Assembly (NCBI RefSeq): GCF_019655335.1
Contig: NZ_BPFD01000001.1
Span: forward strand, 62,001-126,000
Source: Shewanella hafniensis
GTDB taxonomy: Bacteria; Pseudomonadota; Gammaproteobacteria; Enterobacterales; Shewanellaceae
DNA: 64,000 nucleotides
Direction of reading: 5' to 3'
Shown here: piece by piece, positions 26,860 to 35,887 of the stretch
How positions within the stretch are numbered: the first letter of the stretch is position 1
How the letters are laid out: each line of letters opens with the position of its first letter
Made by a program: the position numbers and the translations under genes
Notes under the pieces: generated by a model
The model's input: only the letters and a program-made list of their open reading frames with translations
Databases searched by the model: none
What the model was told of the DNA's origin: nothing

Positions 26860-27190
26860 GAGACACCTCCTTTGAGCCTACTGGCACAAATACAGAATCA
26901 TCAGCACCCACCACCGCTTGGGCATCCAGCACGATAAAACCGGCTGCTTTTAGCTTTTCAATTTGCTGATTGGTCTGAAGCAATCTGGATTCGATGTCTT
27001 GTTCGCTTGCATTGGGGCCCAGTGACAACACCGCCTCCCCAAAATCCACGACTGCAATGGGCGTACTTAACGCCAACTGGCTGTGGATGGGTTCGAGTGT
27101 TTTCATTAAGAGCCAGCTGGTCATTAAACCGCTGCCTGCAATAGACAAAGTAATAGAAGCCATAAATGGCCAAAGCGTGGACTTATTCAT
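26843..27190 (-). CDS. TrbI-like small membrane protein of the transfer system
   Basis: This 115-residue protein has an N-terminal membrane helix (about 8-28) and a periplasmic domain with a helix near 65-85. Position, size and topology match TrbI of F-type systems, an inner-membrane protein that affects pilus retraction. Sequence similarity is not obvious to me. It overlaps the traC end by eight bases and trhF by 17, so all three are translationally coupled. Confidence 0.65.
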   Translation of the reverse strand: MNKSTLWPFMASITLSIAGSGLMTSWLLMKTLEPIHSQLALSTPIAVVDFGEAVLSLGPNASEQDIESRLLQTNQQIEKLKAAGFIVLDAQAVVGADDSVFVPVGSKEVSHADTP

Positions 27191-29582
27191 AGCCTCGCTC
27201 CTTTAACAACTGGGAGATGGCATCGGCAACAGAAAGGCCTTTGCGCGTTAACTGCTTAATCGCGTTTACATCTTCTGCACGGGACGAGTACAACAGCTTG
27301 TGAAACGGATCGACGATGAGGCGGCCAATCCCGGTGCCCATTTCGGTAATAAAGAAAATTTCGGAATAGACACCCGTGACGGTATGAACCGTTTTCAGGT
27401 ATTCATAACCGCCTTCACCTAGTGGCAAGCGGCCTTCTTTTTTGAGCGCGTTGATGGTTTCAGCTTTTTGGCCAAGCAGGTACATATTGGCTGAGTTTTC
27501 AGCGATGGCTTTACCTGTAGGGCTGTCATACAAATCGTTGACCGATTGCGTTACCGTTACAGCACTGCCGCCATATTTTCGAAATCGACGGTAACCTGTT
27601 TCGATGAACTTACCGACATCACCTTGAGTCAGCAGATCCCAAGCTTCGTCAATGAACACAATCTTGCGACGATCACGCTCACCTAAGTACATCTCTTGTT
27701 GGATTTGGTAGATAAGCTGAAGCAACACCACTTGTTGCAGGTGCTTGCGCCCCTTGAGCTCTTCTAACTCCAGAACGGTGAAACGGTTTTTGAAGCGAAT
27801 ATTGTTGTGGCCATTAAAGAAGCGGCCATATTCGCCCTGTGTCGTAAACGGATAGAGCTGCTCACCCACGTCCTGCACACGTCGGTCTTCATGATTTTTT
27901 AAAGCCGCTGCCACATCATCAACCAACATGGCACGACCTTTTTTCTCCCACAGTTCACGGGTCTGACGCTTTAGGTTGGCCATCTGAAAATCGGTTAATG
28001 ACTGCGTTGGTGCGGCCATTGCGGCCAATAACCCAACCAACACATCCGCTTCTTCGTCATAGTCCTCAACGATTTCAAACGGATTTAAGCAAATGCCACT
28101 GTCCCGCCCGAACTGTAAGAACTCACCGTCATAGACTTCACACAGCTTTTCATAAGAGCGGCCAACATCAATCACCCAGCATTGCCCGCCTTCAGATAAG
28201 TAGGAAGAGATGATTTCGTTTACCAGGAATGACTTACCCGATCCCGATTGCGCCGCGATGCAACAGTTGTAATTACTGCCCGAGTCATAAAGGGACACAC
28301 TCATGATCTGGCCATTACGGGAAACAAAGTTAATCACTGGCGTGCCTGTACCTTTCCAATCCGCAAACAAAGGCAGCAAAGGGATCACATGCCGTGTCGC
28401 CATAGTCTTGAATCGAAACAAGTCGTTCATCGCCTGGCGATCAGCACCAAATGGCAAGGCATTCAGGAAAATAGGCAAACAGAAGTACTTGTCTTCCATC
28501 AGCTCAAATCCGAGTTCTTTGAAATAGGTTCGAGCATTTGAAACAGAGCTGATGGACGCATCTTCCGTTGGTGAAAACAGCGTTAAGGTCATATTTGCCC
28601 GAATAGGACGATCACCTTCTTGCAAGGCTTCAAAAAGAACATCAAATCCCTTTTTCTTGGCTGCAAGCACCGGCACAAACTTGAGCATCGGGCCGTAGGC
28701 CTGATTGACCGCCCATTGACGCTTCGTCTCTAAACGAGATCGCATCGCCTCAGCTGAGGGAAAGTGAATGCTGACATTCAGCAAAAAGCTTCCGCGTAAA
28801 CCGCGACTGCCCGTCATCATATCGCCCGCAAAACTTGCGGCATGACCAAACCAGATCCGCTCAGGCAAGCGCTTAAACGATAAGGTTTTAATTCGGTAAT
28901 CGCCCAGCATCAGACCTTGGCTATCCACCTTGATAGCTCGGTCATAATCCAACACTTGCTCTCGAAGTGGTTTATCTGCCTCACTGCGGATTGGTAATGG
29001 ATTGCGCCAGGAAGCATCTTTTCCCCAGTTAAGCTGAGCACTTAATGCTGCGAGCCAATTTCGGTCGGTCATCTCAGTAACACGAAAACCAACCGTTGCC
29101 AGCGCTTGCGAGAAAGAAGCCCGAAGCGCGGATGCCCGACTCAACTCACGCTCCGTCGGTATAGGACTTTCCAAAGGCAATTTGCAGGTGACGATCAGTT
29201 GAAAGTTGCGTACCTGAGTTTGGGTTGATTCTTCTATCGGTCGAACCGTGCCCCCATCGAGGAAGTCCGCACGTTTGCGTATCGACGCCCTGAGCAATGG
29301 ATCGGATTGACGATGGCGTAAGCCCATCATGCGCTGAAGGTCGGTTTGAATATCAGGCGAGGCGTACAGGCCAAATTGCAGCAAAGTGTCTTTTGGCCAG
29401 TCGTTGTTGAGTAGAACATTAACCCTGTCTGCAACAGACTCATCACCACCCGGCAATGGGTCACATAGAAAACCAAAGCCAACACTTTGGTCTTCCATGA
29501 AAAACAGTTGCTCATCGTCTGAATAGGCCAATACTGGCAATAGCTCTGAAGCGCGTTGCCCTGAATACAGAGAGGCTTTCAT
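27183..29582 (-). CDS. traC: TraC/VirB4-type secretion ATPase
   Basis: This 799-residue VirB4/TraC ATPase energises pilus assembly. Walker A AAQSGSGKSFLV lies near residue 445 and Walker B VFIDEAWDLL near 640. The family N-terminal domain is present. I chose ATG 29582 (MKASLY), which overlaps the dsbC stop as TAATG with GGAGGGG seven bases upstream; the longer open frame begins inside dsbC. It acts at the inner-membrane face of the type IV secretion channel. Confidence 0.95.
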   Translation of the reverse strand: MKASLYSGQRASELLPVLAYSDDEQLFFMEDQSVGFGFLCDPLPGGDESVADRVNVLLNNDWPKDTLLQFGLYASPDIQTDLQRMMGLRHRQSDPLLRASIRKRADFLDGGTVRPIEESTQTQVRNFQLIVTCKLPLESPIPTERELSRASALRASFSQALATVGFRVTEMTDRNWLAALSAQLNWGKDASWRNPLPIRSEADKPLREQVLDYDRAIKVDSQGLMLGDYRIKTLSFKRLPERIWFGHAASFAGDMMTGSRGLRGSFLLNVSIHFPSAEAMRSRLETKRQWAVNQAYGPMLKFVPVLAAKKKGFDVLFEALQEGDRPIRANMTLTLFSPTEDASISSVSNARTYFKELGFELMEDKYFCLPIFLNALPFGADRQAMNDLFRFKTMATRHVIPLLPLFADWKGTGTPVINFVSRNGQIMSVSLYDSGSNYNCCIAAQSGSGKSFLVNEIISSYLSEGGQCWVIDVGRSYEKLCEVYDGEFLQFGRDSGICLNPFEIVEDYDEEADVLVGLLAAMAAPTQSLTDFQMANLKRQTRELWEKKGRAMLVDDVAAALKNHEDRRVQDVGEQLYPFTTQGEYGRFFNGHNNIRFKNRFTVLELEELKGRKHLQQVVLLQLIYQIQQEMYLGERDRRKIVFIDEAWDLLTQGDVGKFIETGYRRFRKYGGSAVTVTQSVNDLYDSPTGKAIAENSANMYLLGQKAETINALKKEGRLPLGEGGYEYLKTVHTVTGVYSEIFFITEMGTGIGRLIVDPFHKLLYSSRAEDVNAIKQLTRKGLSVADAISQLLKERGYE

Positions 29583-30274
29583 TAACGCCCCTCCAACCAA
29601 GCAGAAAGATCATAAGGACGGCCTCGGCTGATGCGACCATCATTGGCGACGATGAAAGGCACACCTTGAATGCCCAGGATTTGAGCCGTCACCAAGGTAC
29701 GCTGCATTGGCTCTAAGTTGCAGGCATCATCCTGCTCTAAGTTACTAATTCGACCATTGAGCAATGCATCGGTGGCCGCTTTTTTGTCACGCGCACAGCC
29801 AAGCTGGCGAACCTGACGCTCTGAATCAGGACCAAGCACTGGCACAGGAAGTATTTGGAAGGTGTATTCTTTGGTTAGCGGTAAAGCTTGTTTCAAAAGC
29901 TCATGGCAGTGCGGGCATCGTGGATCAACAAAGACCACCACTTTCTTTTTGCCTTCGCCCAGCGTCAGTGGGTTCAAATCATCCATTTTTAAGCCAAGAC
30001 GACTTAAGTCCAGCGTGTTTCCCGCTTCTCGAATTTCTTCAAGGCTGGTAAGCGGCTTTTTGGACCAGGCATCATAGAGCGTGCCATCAATGACAAACCG
30101 GCCACTGTCTGACATGAAAACAATACGGCCATTGCTTTCGACCGCTTTCATACCCGTGACAGGTAAAGAAACCATGCCGTCAATTTTGCCAACGGGCGAC
30201 ACTTCAGACACAGGTTCAGCTTGAACCAATGGAGACAGCGCAAGCGCCAGAATAATTGGAGATAGTTTTCGCAT
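29582..30274 (-). CDS. dsbC: DsbC-like thiol:disulphide isomerase
   Basis: This 230-residue periplasmic protein has a signal peptide (1-19, ending VQA), an N-terminal dimerisation domain and a thioredoxin fold. The active site is FVDPRCPHCHE, with CPHC near 119-122, and a cis-Pro occurs in GVPFIVA. It shuffles disulphides in Cys-rich transfer proteins such as TraN and TraU, encoded downstream. It is the SXT s054 position, first gene after the traA-dsbC hotspot. Its leader forms a stem enclosing the ribosome site. Confidence 0.93.
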   Translation of the reverse strand: MRKLSPIILALALSPLVQAEPVSEVSPVGKIDGMVSLPVTGMKAVESNGRIVFMSDSGRFVIDGTLYDAWSKKPLTSLEEIREAGNTLDLSRLGLKMDDLNPLTLGEGKKKVVVFVDPRCPHCHELLKQALPLTKEYTFQILPVPVLGPDSERQVRQLGCARDKKAATDALLNGRISNLEQDDACNLEPMQRTLVTAQILGIQGVPFIVANDGRISRGRPYDLSAWLEGR

Positions 30275-30310
30275 GAGGAGTCCTCGTTAATGTAAATCGA
30301 GGCTCCAGTC
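30275..30310 (-). promoter_or_regulatory. Hairpin enclosing the dsbC ribosome site
   Basis: Minus-strand GGAG-CCTCG (30298-30306 in plus terms) pairs with CGAGG-A-CTCC (30277-30286). The ribosome site of dsbC lies in the stem. It is the same design as the leaders of the recombination operon. Confidence 0.6.
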
Positions 30311-30619
30311 TATGCAGTTGTCCTATGTGGACTCGGTTAGATAGATTGAAGAATTGGATGCCTTGCTAGGGTGCCACGTGTTGTTACGCACTATTTGTAA
30401 AGGTATAGCTTTCATCTAAATCCCGCGAGAAACCCCGTCCTTTAGGGAGGGGAGCAGTCAATCTGCCAGTCTTACAGACTTCCCCTCTAGTCATCTGGTT
30501 TAGCTGATTCCTTTTTTTCATACCTTAGGTGTTAATTTTTGCAATGTTTTAAACCAGAAAGAGTGACATCCCCTCGAAATCAAACTGACCTACTCTCAAA
30601 GTTTCACGCCCAATAATTC
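30311..30619. other. Hotspot gap with an IS200/IS605-like end (30421-30455)
   Basis: No gene is visible here. Positions 30421-30455 read CCCGCGAGAAACCCCGTCC followed by TTTAGGGAGGGGAGC. This hairpin with the sequence GAAACCCCGTC...GGGGAG...TCA is typical of right ends of IS200/IS605-type elements and their TnpB guide RNAs. No transposase or TnpB gene is left, so it is a remnant. The rest is AT-rich and featureless. Confidence 0.45.
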
Positions 30620-30688
30620 GTATATCTATTGACTACACGGAAAAGTCATTTAAACTGTGTATTAAATAGATATACAGAGGATGGTGTC
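30620..30688 (+). promoter_or_regulatory. Operator/promoter of the toxin-antitoxin pair
   Basis: A perfect 11-bp inverted repeat, GTATATCTATT (30620-30630) and AATAGATATAC (30665-30675), flanks a candidate promoter TTGACT-16-TAAACT. Such palindromes bind antitoxin-toxin complexes for autoregulation. AGAGGATG is the ribosome site of the first gene. Confidence 0.6.
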
Positions 30689-30955
30689 ATGGCTACAAAG
30701 ACAGCGCCAATCAACATGCGAGTACTGCCATCGGTAAGAGACATTATCGATGCCGCAGCAAGTTTAAAAAAAGTTGATAGAACCGTATTCATTCAGCAAG
30801 CCGCGCTCAATGAAGCGCATAACGTACTGGCCGAACAGCGGGATTTTGTTCTTGAAGCAAAAGCTTTTGAAGCGTTTGATAACGAACTTCGTGCTGAGCC
30901 ACAGACTCTTGAAGGCATGAAAGATCTGTTTAAAAGGAAAGCGCCTTGGGAATAA
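30689..30955 (+). CDS. DUF1778 antitoxin
   Basis: This 88-residue protein has an N-terminal ribbon-helix-helix fold (INMRVLPSVRDIIDAAA) and a helical toxin-binding tail, the usual form of DUF1778 antitoxins (TacA-like). I chose ATG 30689, with AGAGGATG before it, over the longer frame, whose start lies in the operator. It overlaps the toxin gene and is expected to neutralise it and repress the operon through the palindrome upstream. It occupies the traA-dsbC hotspot where SXT itself carries a different TA pair (mosAT). Confidence 0.88.
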   Translation: MATKTAPINMRVLPSVRDIIDAAASLKKVDRTVFIQQAALNEAHNVLAEQRDFVLEAKAFEAFDNELRAEPQTLEGMKDLFKRKAPWE

Positions 30956-31452
30956 GTGCACCAACCCTACTCACTGATGAGCACGAGATTAACGCCTTTC
31001 ACTGTGGCATTGAAGAACTCGATACTTGGTTAAGAAAACAGGCGTTAAAGAGTCAAAAGCGGGGAACCGCGAGAGTGTATGTGGTCAATGACACTGACGC
31101 CCATCAAGTGGCTGGGTACTATGCCATTGCCATGGGATCAGTTTCCAGAGAGCAAGCTTTCAGTTCATTAAGAAGAAATAGCCCAGATCCCATTCCCATG
31201 GTGATTCTAGCCAGGCTTGGAGTAGATAACGCCTATCAAGGTCAAGGCATTGCGGCAGGTCTTTTAAAAGATTGTATCATTCGCTCAGTACAAGCAATGA
31301 ACGCTGTCGGTGGCGCAGGTATCTTAGTCCATGCTATTGATGGTAGTGCGCAAACGTTCTACAAGAAATTTGGCTTCAAAGAATCGACGTTTGATCCTTT
31401 AGTACTCATGGCAAGGATCTGCGATATCGAAAAATCATTGTCGATAGACTGA
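30946..31452 (+). CDS. GNAT acetyltransferase toxin (TacT-like)
   Basis: This 168-residue GNAT fold has the acetyl-CoA-binding segment LGVDNAYQGQGIAAGLL (R/Q-x-x-G-x-G/A pattern) and the C-terminal FYKKFGFKES strand. Paired with a DUF1778 antitoxin, it matches toxins that acetylate aminoacyl-tRNA and stop translation. It appears to start at TTG (30946), overlapping the antitoxin stop, with AAAGGAAA upstream; start choice is moderately certain. It probably stabilises the ICE by post-segregational killing. It is on the opposite strand from the tra genes, consistent with later insertion. Confidence 0.88.
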   Translation: MGISAPTLLTDEHEINAFHCGIEELDTWLRKQALKSQKRGTARVYVVNDTDAHQVAGYYAIAMGSVSREQAFSSLRRNSPDPIPMVILARLGVDNAYQGQGIAAGLLKDCIIRSVQAMNAVGGAGILVHAIDGSAQTFYKKFGFKESTFDPLVLMARICDIEKSLSID

Positions 31453-31492
31453 GATGACGGCTCCCCTTGCACAAGAGAAGCCGTCAATATTA

Positions 31493-31879
31493 TTAGGTGC
31501 CCAGTAAAACGGCGCTGATTGCTGGAACTGTTGTGCCAATGACTTCTTGAGTGCTGGCAACGACAGGTAAAGTTGCAGACATAACACTTTCAACGACGGT
31601 TGGCGTATTGTAGAGACCCATACCGCCACCAATGCCCAAGGCAAAGGCCATCAAGCTTTGGCGAGCGATACCGCCCACAATACCCACCAGTACCATGGCT
31701 CCCGCTACGATCCGTCCCAAAGTACCTTGGGTCCAATCTTTTAGGGTATCCCACACATCAGTGAAAGCATCACCACCGGTGCCCGCAAATGAGGGCTCCG
31801 AAATCATTAACGCCATCAAACCAAGCGCACCAATGGTCATTAGGCGCTGAGTTTGAATAGTGCGAACTGCATTTGTCAT
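31493..31879 (-). CDS. traA: TraA-type pilin
   Basis: This 128-residue prepilin has a long leader with a hydrophobic core (about 13-32, ending FAG). Two hydrophobic helices follow (about 55-75 and 78-100) with Gly-rich packing, and a hydrophobic C-terminus closes it. It fits F-type pilin precursors, including maturation to a small subunit. It overlaps traV by four bases and is the last gene of the traLEKBVA block. Few residues are diagnostic, so position carries much of the call. Confidence 0.85.
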   Translation of the reverse strand: MTNAVRTIQTQRLMTIGALGLMALMISEPSFAGTGGDAFTDVWDTLKDWTQGTLGRIVAGAMVLVGIVGGIARQSLMAFALGIGGGMGLYNTPTVVESVMSATLPVVASTQEVIGTTVPAISAVLLGT

Positions 31880-32448
31880 TCGTTAGTTTCTCCGTAGATA
31901 CTCAAGTTATCGCGCTTACCATCAGCTCCCGCTGAGGCTGAATCGCTTTGAGTCTGAAGTGGACGTAGCACTGGCGAAACCGTTCGAGGTGCTGACACCC
32001 CAATATCCCACCGGCGCGGTTCAATTTCGGTAAACACGTAGCTGGATAAATTCAGATCTCCACGGTCATCCTCCCAAGGCGCAATCCAAATTCGCATCAC
32101 TCTTGAAGGAATGCGAAGAGGTGCAGATTGCTGCGTCTCAGGTAATGCTGGATGGCTCAGCAGTCCTGTCTCTAAATCAGATTGTGAATACCCAGAGGGA
32201 GAACCAATTCGAGTCGCCACAGCATCAATCGTCTTGGGTGCAGCCCCATTACTTGTAAGCTCATAGACTTCACGAGCGGATAAACAGCGCACACCGTCAG
32301 GCATACCTGGACATCCATATTCACTACTCCCAAGACCCAATGAACTACAGCCAGACAATAAGGTTGAGCCGACTGCCAATAAAAGTAATCCAGCTTTAGA
32401 CCACTGTTTTGAATGGTGCTTTGGGTTGTTCTGCATTGATGTCGTCAT
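31876..32448 (-). CDS. traV: TraV outer-membrane lipoprotein
   Basis: This 190-residue protein has an N-terminal lipoprotein signal with lipobox LLSGC near residues 29-33. A short Cys-containing segment (YGCPGMPDGVRC) typical of TraV follows, then a Pro/Ser-rich tail. TraV anchors the TraK/TraB core complex in the outer membrane. The start at 32448 has AGAGGAGA upstream and gives a proper signal; another possible start at 32526 overlaps the traB stop but would place the lipobox 26 residues further in. Confidence 0.86.
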   Translation of the reverse strand: MTTSMQNNPKHHSKQWSKAGLLLLAVGSTLLSGCSSLGLGSSEYGCPGMPDGVRCLSAREVYELTSNGAAPKTIDAVATRIGSPSGYSQSDLETGLLSHPALPETQQSAPLRIPSRVMRIWIAPWEDDRGDLNLSSYVFTEIEPRRWDIGVSAPRTVSPVLRPLQTQSDSASAGADGKRDNLSIYGETNE

Positions 32449-32522
32449 GGTTAACTCTCCTCTGGATACACATCTTATTGTCTGAAACGGACTTCGATCG
32501 GTTAGCAACATGCAGGATTTTT

Positions 32523-33812
32523 TCATCTTCTTGCACCTCCCCCTTGCGAAGTGGCCAACGACAACGAGGCACCACGAGTGACTATGACTTCAATTTTCCT
32601 GGCAGCGTCTACCTCTATGACTGGGAACATATTTTCAGCCATGTCCAAATAGAACTTGGCCACTCGATCCAATGCTTTACCGGTGCCTTTAATCGCAGCA
32701 CCTTGTAATGCTTCTTGGCTCATGACTTGCTGGTACAGCTGAGTATCACCGGCATTACCCGTCTGAATCGTCGGAACAGGATTCACATCAAATGCGCCTG
32801 CCAAGCCCTGAAGGAATCCGGCCATCATCGATTTGGCCACCAGCTGGCCTTGTTTCGACACTAATCGGCCACGAATACCGGCTTTGCCGTCTTCACCCAC
32901 GGCATAAGAATCCAGTCGCGTTTCAATGACGCCACCATCTTCTCTCACACATGAAATGGTCTCGCCTCGCAAATAAGCACGCTCAGAGCTCAAATCACCG
33001 TAACCTGCGGCGATCAAGAAACACTCTTTGATATCCGCTCTAAATCGGTTGGGTAAAATGGCTTCCTTTTGAATCCTCAGCAATGCAGGAAAAGGCTCGC
33101 GTCTTGCGGACTCGTGAGTAGGGGCATCCAAACCTGTGATCAAAGTACCTGAGATGATGCTGCCCGCCGGTAGATACAAAGGCGGCGCTTCTTGCACAAC
33201 AACCTCTGGTTCCGCAACCACTTCAGGCTCAATCATACGAATCGTGATTGGCGGCAATGGAACATCTCGTGCTCGTGTACCTTGGCCATTGGCTGGCTGC
33301 TGATAGAGCGGATCAGGCAGCGGCGCATTGGCAAAATAGTCGTCTGGGTTAGACGGCAGTGGCTTTTCGTCTTTGGGTAATTCCATGGCAGATAAAGGCA
33401 CTTCAAAACGGCTATTTTTGCCTTCAACTGCTGCATCACCTCCTGCGCGAACATCATCAAGTTCCGCTCTAAGGCGGGCCAGCTCCGCATTGACCTCACT
33501 TGGTATAGAAGGCGAACCTGGGCTTAGCCGTCCTGAATCGACGTCGCGACGCAAGCGCTCAACTTCACGACGTAACTGTTCATTGCGCTCACTGAGTAGT
33601 TTTACGTTCGCAGCCAAACTATCGACCCCAACATCACGAGTATTGGTATCCGTAAGAATGTGCCGGATCGTTTCCTTCCGGTTCCGACTGCTTGCGCCAT
33701 CGTCAGGATTAGGTGAAAACACCATAACCATAAGAATGAGACCGCCAGCAATACCACCAACCGATAGACCCCGCTTCATGTTCGGGCTCATTTGTTCCCA
33801 TTGTGCTTTCAT
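32523..33812 (-). CDS. traB: TraB, VirB10-like core protein
   Basis: This 429-residue protein has a short cytoplasmic segment and one membrane helix (about 12-30, GLSVGGIAGGLILMVMVF). A coiled coil follows (about 55-100, LSERNEQLRREVERLRRDV), then a Pro-rich linker. The VirB10/TrbI beta-barrel domain occupies about 190-400 (PAGSIISGTLITGLDAP). TraB bridges the inner and outer membranes in the secretion channel. The stop of traK and the start of traB are two bases apart. Confidence 0.95.
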   Translation of the reverse strand: MKAQWEQMSPNMKRGLSVGGIAGGLILMVMVFSPNPDDGASSRNRKETIRHILTDTNTRDVGVDSLAANVKLLSERNEQLRREVERLRRDVDSGRLSPGSPSIPSEVNAELARLRAELDDVRAGGDAAVEGKNSRFEVPLSAMELPKDEKPLPSNPDDYFANAPLPDPLYQQPANGQGTRARDVPLPPITIRMIEPEVVAEPEVVVQEAPPLYLPAGSIISGTLITGLDAPTHESARREPFPALLRIQKEAILPNRFRADIKECFLIAAGYGDLSSERAYLRGETISCVREDGGVIETRLDSYAVGEDGKAGIRGRLVSKQGQLVAKSMMAGFLQGLAGAFDVNPVPTIQTGNAGDTQLYQQVMSQEALQGAAIKGTGKALDRVAKFYLDMAENMFPVIEVDAARKIEVIVTRGASLSLATSQGGGARR

Positions 33813-33814
33813 CG

Positions 33815-34714
33815 TTATTCACCTCCTACAAGAAGCGAAGGTCGCTGACTTTCCACCGCTTCTTCACGATGATTGCGAACAACCACATACAACTCAGTCT
33901 TTTCACCCGGCAACAAGATATTGCGAGGCCAGTAGGCGCTTGCCACTATATCTGGTGTATGGCAGGCTAATTCACTGGCTTCTATCGGCTCATCGGCAAA
34001 GCTTTCAACCAGTCCTACATATACGGTGAAGTAATGTCCCGACACAATTTGCCCCTGCTTAAAACCAAACTTTAAGCCCGGCTGAAAACATTTCGGGCTT
34101 GTGTCAGTTTGGCCAGCTAAACGGATGTCATAGCCTTGTGGTAACTCATTTAGTGCAAGGCGTCTAAGTAAGTCACGTAGGTTATCGACGTAAGGTTGAG
34201 CTGTTTCCCAAGTGGCGGCTTTGCGGTTCACGACGCCCTTAATAGGCCACTGCTGACCATCAATAGCTAAGGTGATTTCACGCGGTGGAATACGACGAGG
34301 TACTAAGGTGACAGATAACGCGGGTGCTTCCAGACCAGGCGGAGTGATGTAAAGTGAAACCGGTGATTCTTTGTCCGTGGCCACATATACAACATTCCCC
34401 TTGATTTGCGTCTGAGCATCACTGGTTGTTCTCACCTGAGGCGATTCAAACGGCGTCACAATTCGATTCAGATGACCAAGTGCTACAGGGATCAGTTCAT
34501 TAACCCCCGGTGTCATCAGTAGCGTTGTTGGCGTATCCGCTGCAACCGAATTGCTTTGAACCGGTGGATTTGCAGTAGCAGACTGCTTCATCACACTGGC
34601 TGGCACAATCGGCAATTCCACGTCTGCATACGACGCTTGAGATAACAGGACGCCACTCAAGCTCATTGCGATTAAGCTTGGTGTTATCCATCGACTAATT
34701 TTGGTTCGCATCAT
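33815..34714 (-). CDS. traK: TraK secretin-like core protein
   Basis: This 299-residue periplasmic/outer-membrane protein has a signal peptide (about 1-30, ending SYA). Its body is beta-rich and resembles TraK/VirB9-like proteins. It forms the outer part of the F-type core complex with TraB and TraV. Gene order traL-traE-traK-traB-traV-traA supports the call strongly. It overlaps traE by 20 bases. Confidence 0.92.
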   Translation of the reverse strand: MMRTKISRWITPSLIAMSLSGVLLSQASYADVELPIVPASVMKQSATANPPVQSNSVAADTPTTLLMTPGVNELIPVALGHLNRIVTPFESPQVRTTSDAQTQIKGNVVYVATDKESPVSLYITPPGLEAPALSVTLVPRRIPPREITLAIDGQQWPIKGVVNRKAATWETAQPYVDNLRDLLRRLALNELPQGYDIRLAGQTDTSPKCFQPGLKFGFKQGQIVSGHYFTVYVGLVESFADEPIEASELACHTPDIVASAYWPRNILLPGEKTELYVVVRNHREEAVESQRPSLLVGGE

Positions 34715-35321
34715 TCACCCTCCGGTTTTGCTCTTGGGTCAACTTTTCACGAACTCCCTTCGTTCTAGCTTGCCCCTCATACGTATCCATCCAACTGAGC
34801 TTTGGACGGTATTGCTCAATATCGATGTCAAACTCATAGGTGCGAGTTTGGCGCTGTTCATCTCCAGATGGCCCAGAGACCAAGGAATAACCGGTCACAA
34901 AGACATGGCCGGTTTCATACTCATACTCCACTTGTCTGGGTTGGAATTTGAGCGTGACTCGGTCTTCGCGGATTTGCCTTGCCTGAATCTCCAGTGCATC
35001 GACCACTTGCTGGTACACCGCTGGAGAAAGCAGCGGCTCGATAGCAACTCGGATGAAAGACACATTACCCGGCGTCACGTTGCCCATAAGCTCAGCCAGG
35101 TAGAGTCCCCAGGATTCAAGGTAAGGCTGAGTGGCCTGGTTTCGTGACACTTCAGCCGTTTCAGACAAAGTTGGTGGTTGAATGGCTACCACGGTATTGC
35201 GAGAAAATGCCGCAACCGCAAGCAGCAAGTTAGATAGCACCAGCACTGCAATCAGAAACCGTTGCCATCGGTTCTCTAATTGCGTGCCTTGCCATGATTT
35301 TAAAAACACGTCGAACTTCAC
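34695..35321 (-). CDS. traE: TraE, VirB5/VirB8-like transfer protein
   Basis: This 208-residue protein has one N-terminal membrane helix (about 23-42, RFLIAVLVLSNLLLAVAAF) and a periplasmic domain. Its size and arrangement match F-type TraE. It helps pilus assembly. It overlaps traL by four bases (ATGA) and traK by 20, indicating translational coupling across the operon. Confidence 0.92.
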   Translation of the reverse strand: MKFDVFLKSWQGTQLENRWQRFLIAVLVLSNLLLAVAAFSRNTVVAIQPPTLSETAEVSRNQATQPYLESWGLYLAELMGNVTPGNVSFIRVAIEPLLSPAVYQQVVDALEIQARQIREDRVTLKFQPRQVEYEYETGHVFVTGYSLVSGPSGDEQRQTRTYEFDIDIEQYRPKLSWMDTYEGQARTKGVREKLTQEQNRRVNDANQN

Positions 35322-35599
35322 GGCAGATAGCTCCTGATAAATGGGTTAGGGATCGTCTTGGCTTTGGTTGGCAACAGCCCAGCCCAGTAGATGGCGTGAA
35401 GAATAAAACCATCAGGGCGACCATCACGAAAACGCCGATAGAGCTTGGTTGTCACCAACCCCAACAGGCATAAAACCAAGGCATTACCGGTAAAAATGCC
35501 GATCACTAGCCCCAACAGAATGGGAGCCATCTCATCGGCACTCCAAAGCAGGAAGTGCGGCGGGTCATCGATATAGGATGGAATACTCACAGGTTCCAT
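35318..35599 (-). CDS. traL: TraL, VirB3-like inner-membrane protein
   Basis: This 93-residue protein has a central hydrophobic region (about 20-55) of two short membrane segments and a basic C-terminal half, as in TraL. The GTG at 35605 could also start it, but ATG 35599 has GAGGAG at the right distance. It opens the traLEKBVA block. A stem of CACTTCTC with GAGGAGTG lies in the leader and hides the ribosome site. Confidence 0.9.
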   Translation of the reverse strand: MEPVSIPSYIDDPPHFLLWSADEMAPILLGLVIGIFTGNALVLCLLGLVTTKLYRRFRDGRPDGFILHAIYWAGLLPTKAKTIPNPFIRSYLP

Positions 35600-35602
35600 A
35601 GT

Positions 35603-35630
35603 CACTCCTCGTTGTTTGAATTGAGAAGTG
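35603..35630 (-). promoter_or_regulatory. Hairpin enclosing the traL ribosome site
   Basis: CACTTCTC and GAGGAGTG (35623-35630 with 35603-35610, one G-U) can pair across a 12-base loop. This places the GAGGAG site of traL in a stem, as in the exo-bet operon leaders. Confidence 0.6.
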
Positions 35631-35887
35631 AAGAATGCCTTGGGATTGGCAGGTTCAGTGGTCAGCTAGATGCCGAATTCTTGAATGTTTTGAGGGTTCT
35701 ATTCAGACAATACTAACAATTGATCTTTTTGATGCGGTTGATATGATGAGGATATTGGTCGTGTCGAGACCAGCTGCCCACTTTAGCAAACCCGGACGGG
35801 ACGACATGCAAATCAAATTTATTTTTTGCTTAGGTTTTTTCTGCGACCTCGGCAGTGGGCACCGTATTCGCTAATAGGAGAAACTCA
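35631..35887. promoter_or_regulatory. Divergent control region before traL and the 35888 gene
   Basis: This 257-base gap lies between the divergent traL operon and a plus-strand gene. It contains the inverted repeat TGCCCACT (35775-35782) and AGTGGGCA (35854-35861), about 70 bases apart, and a GACGGG-rich middle. The traL operon promoter, controlled by SetCD in this family, should lie here. I did not identify its -35/-10 elements. Confidence 0.35.
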
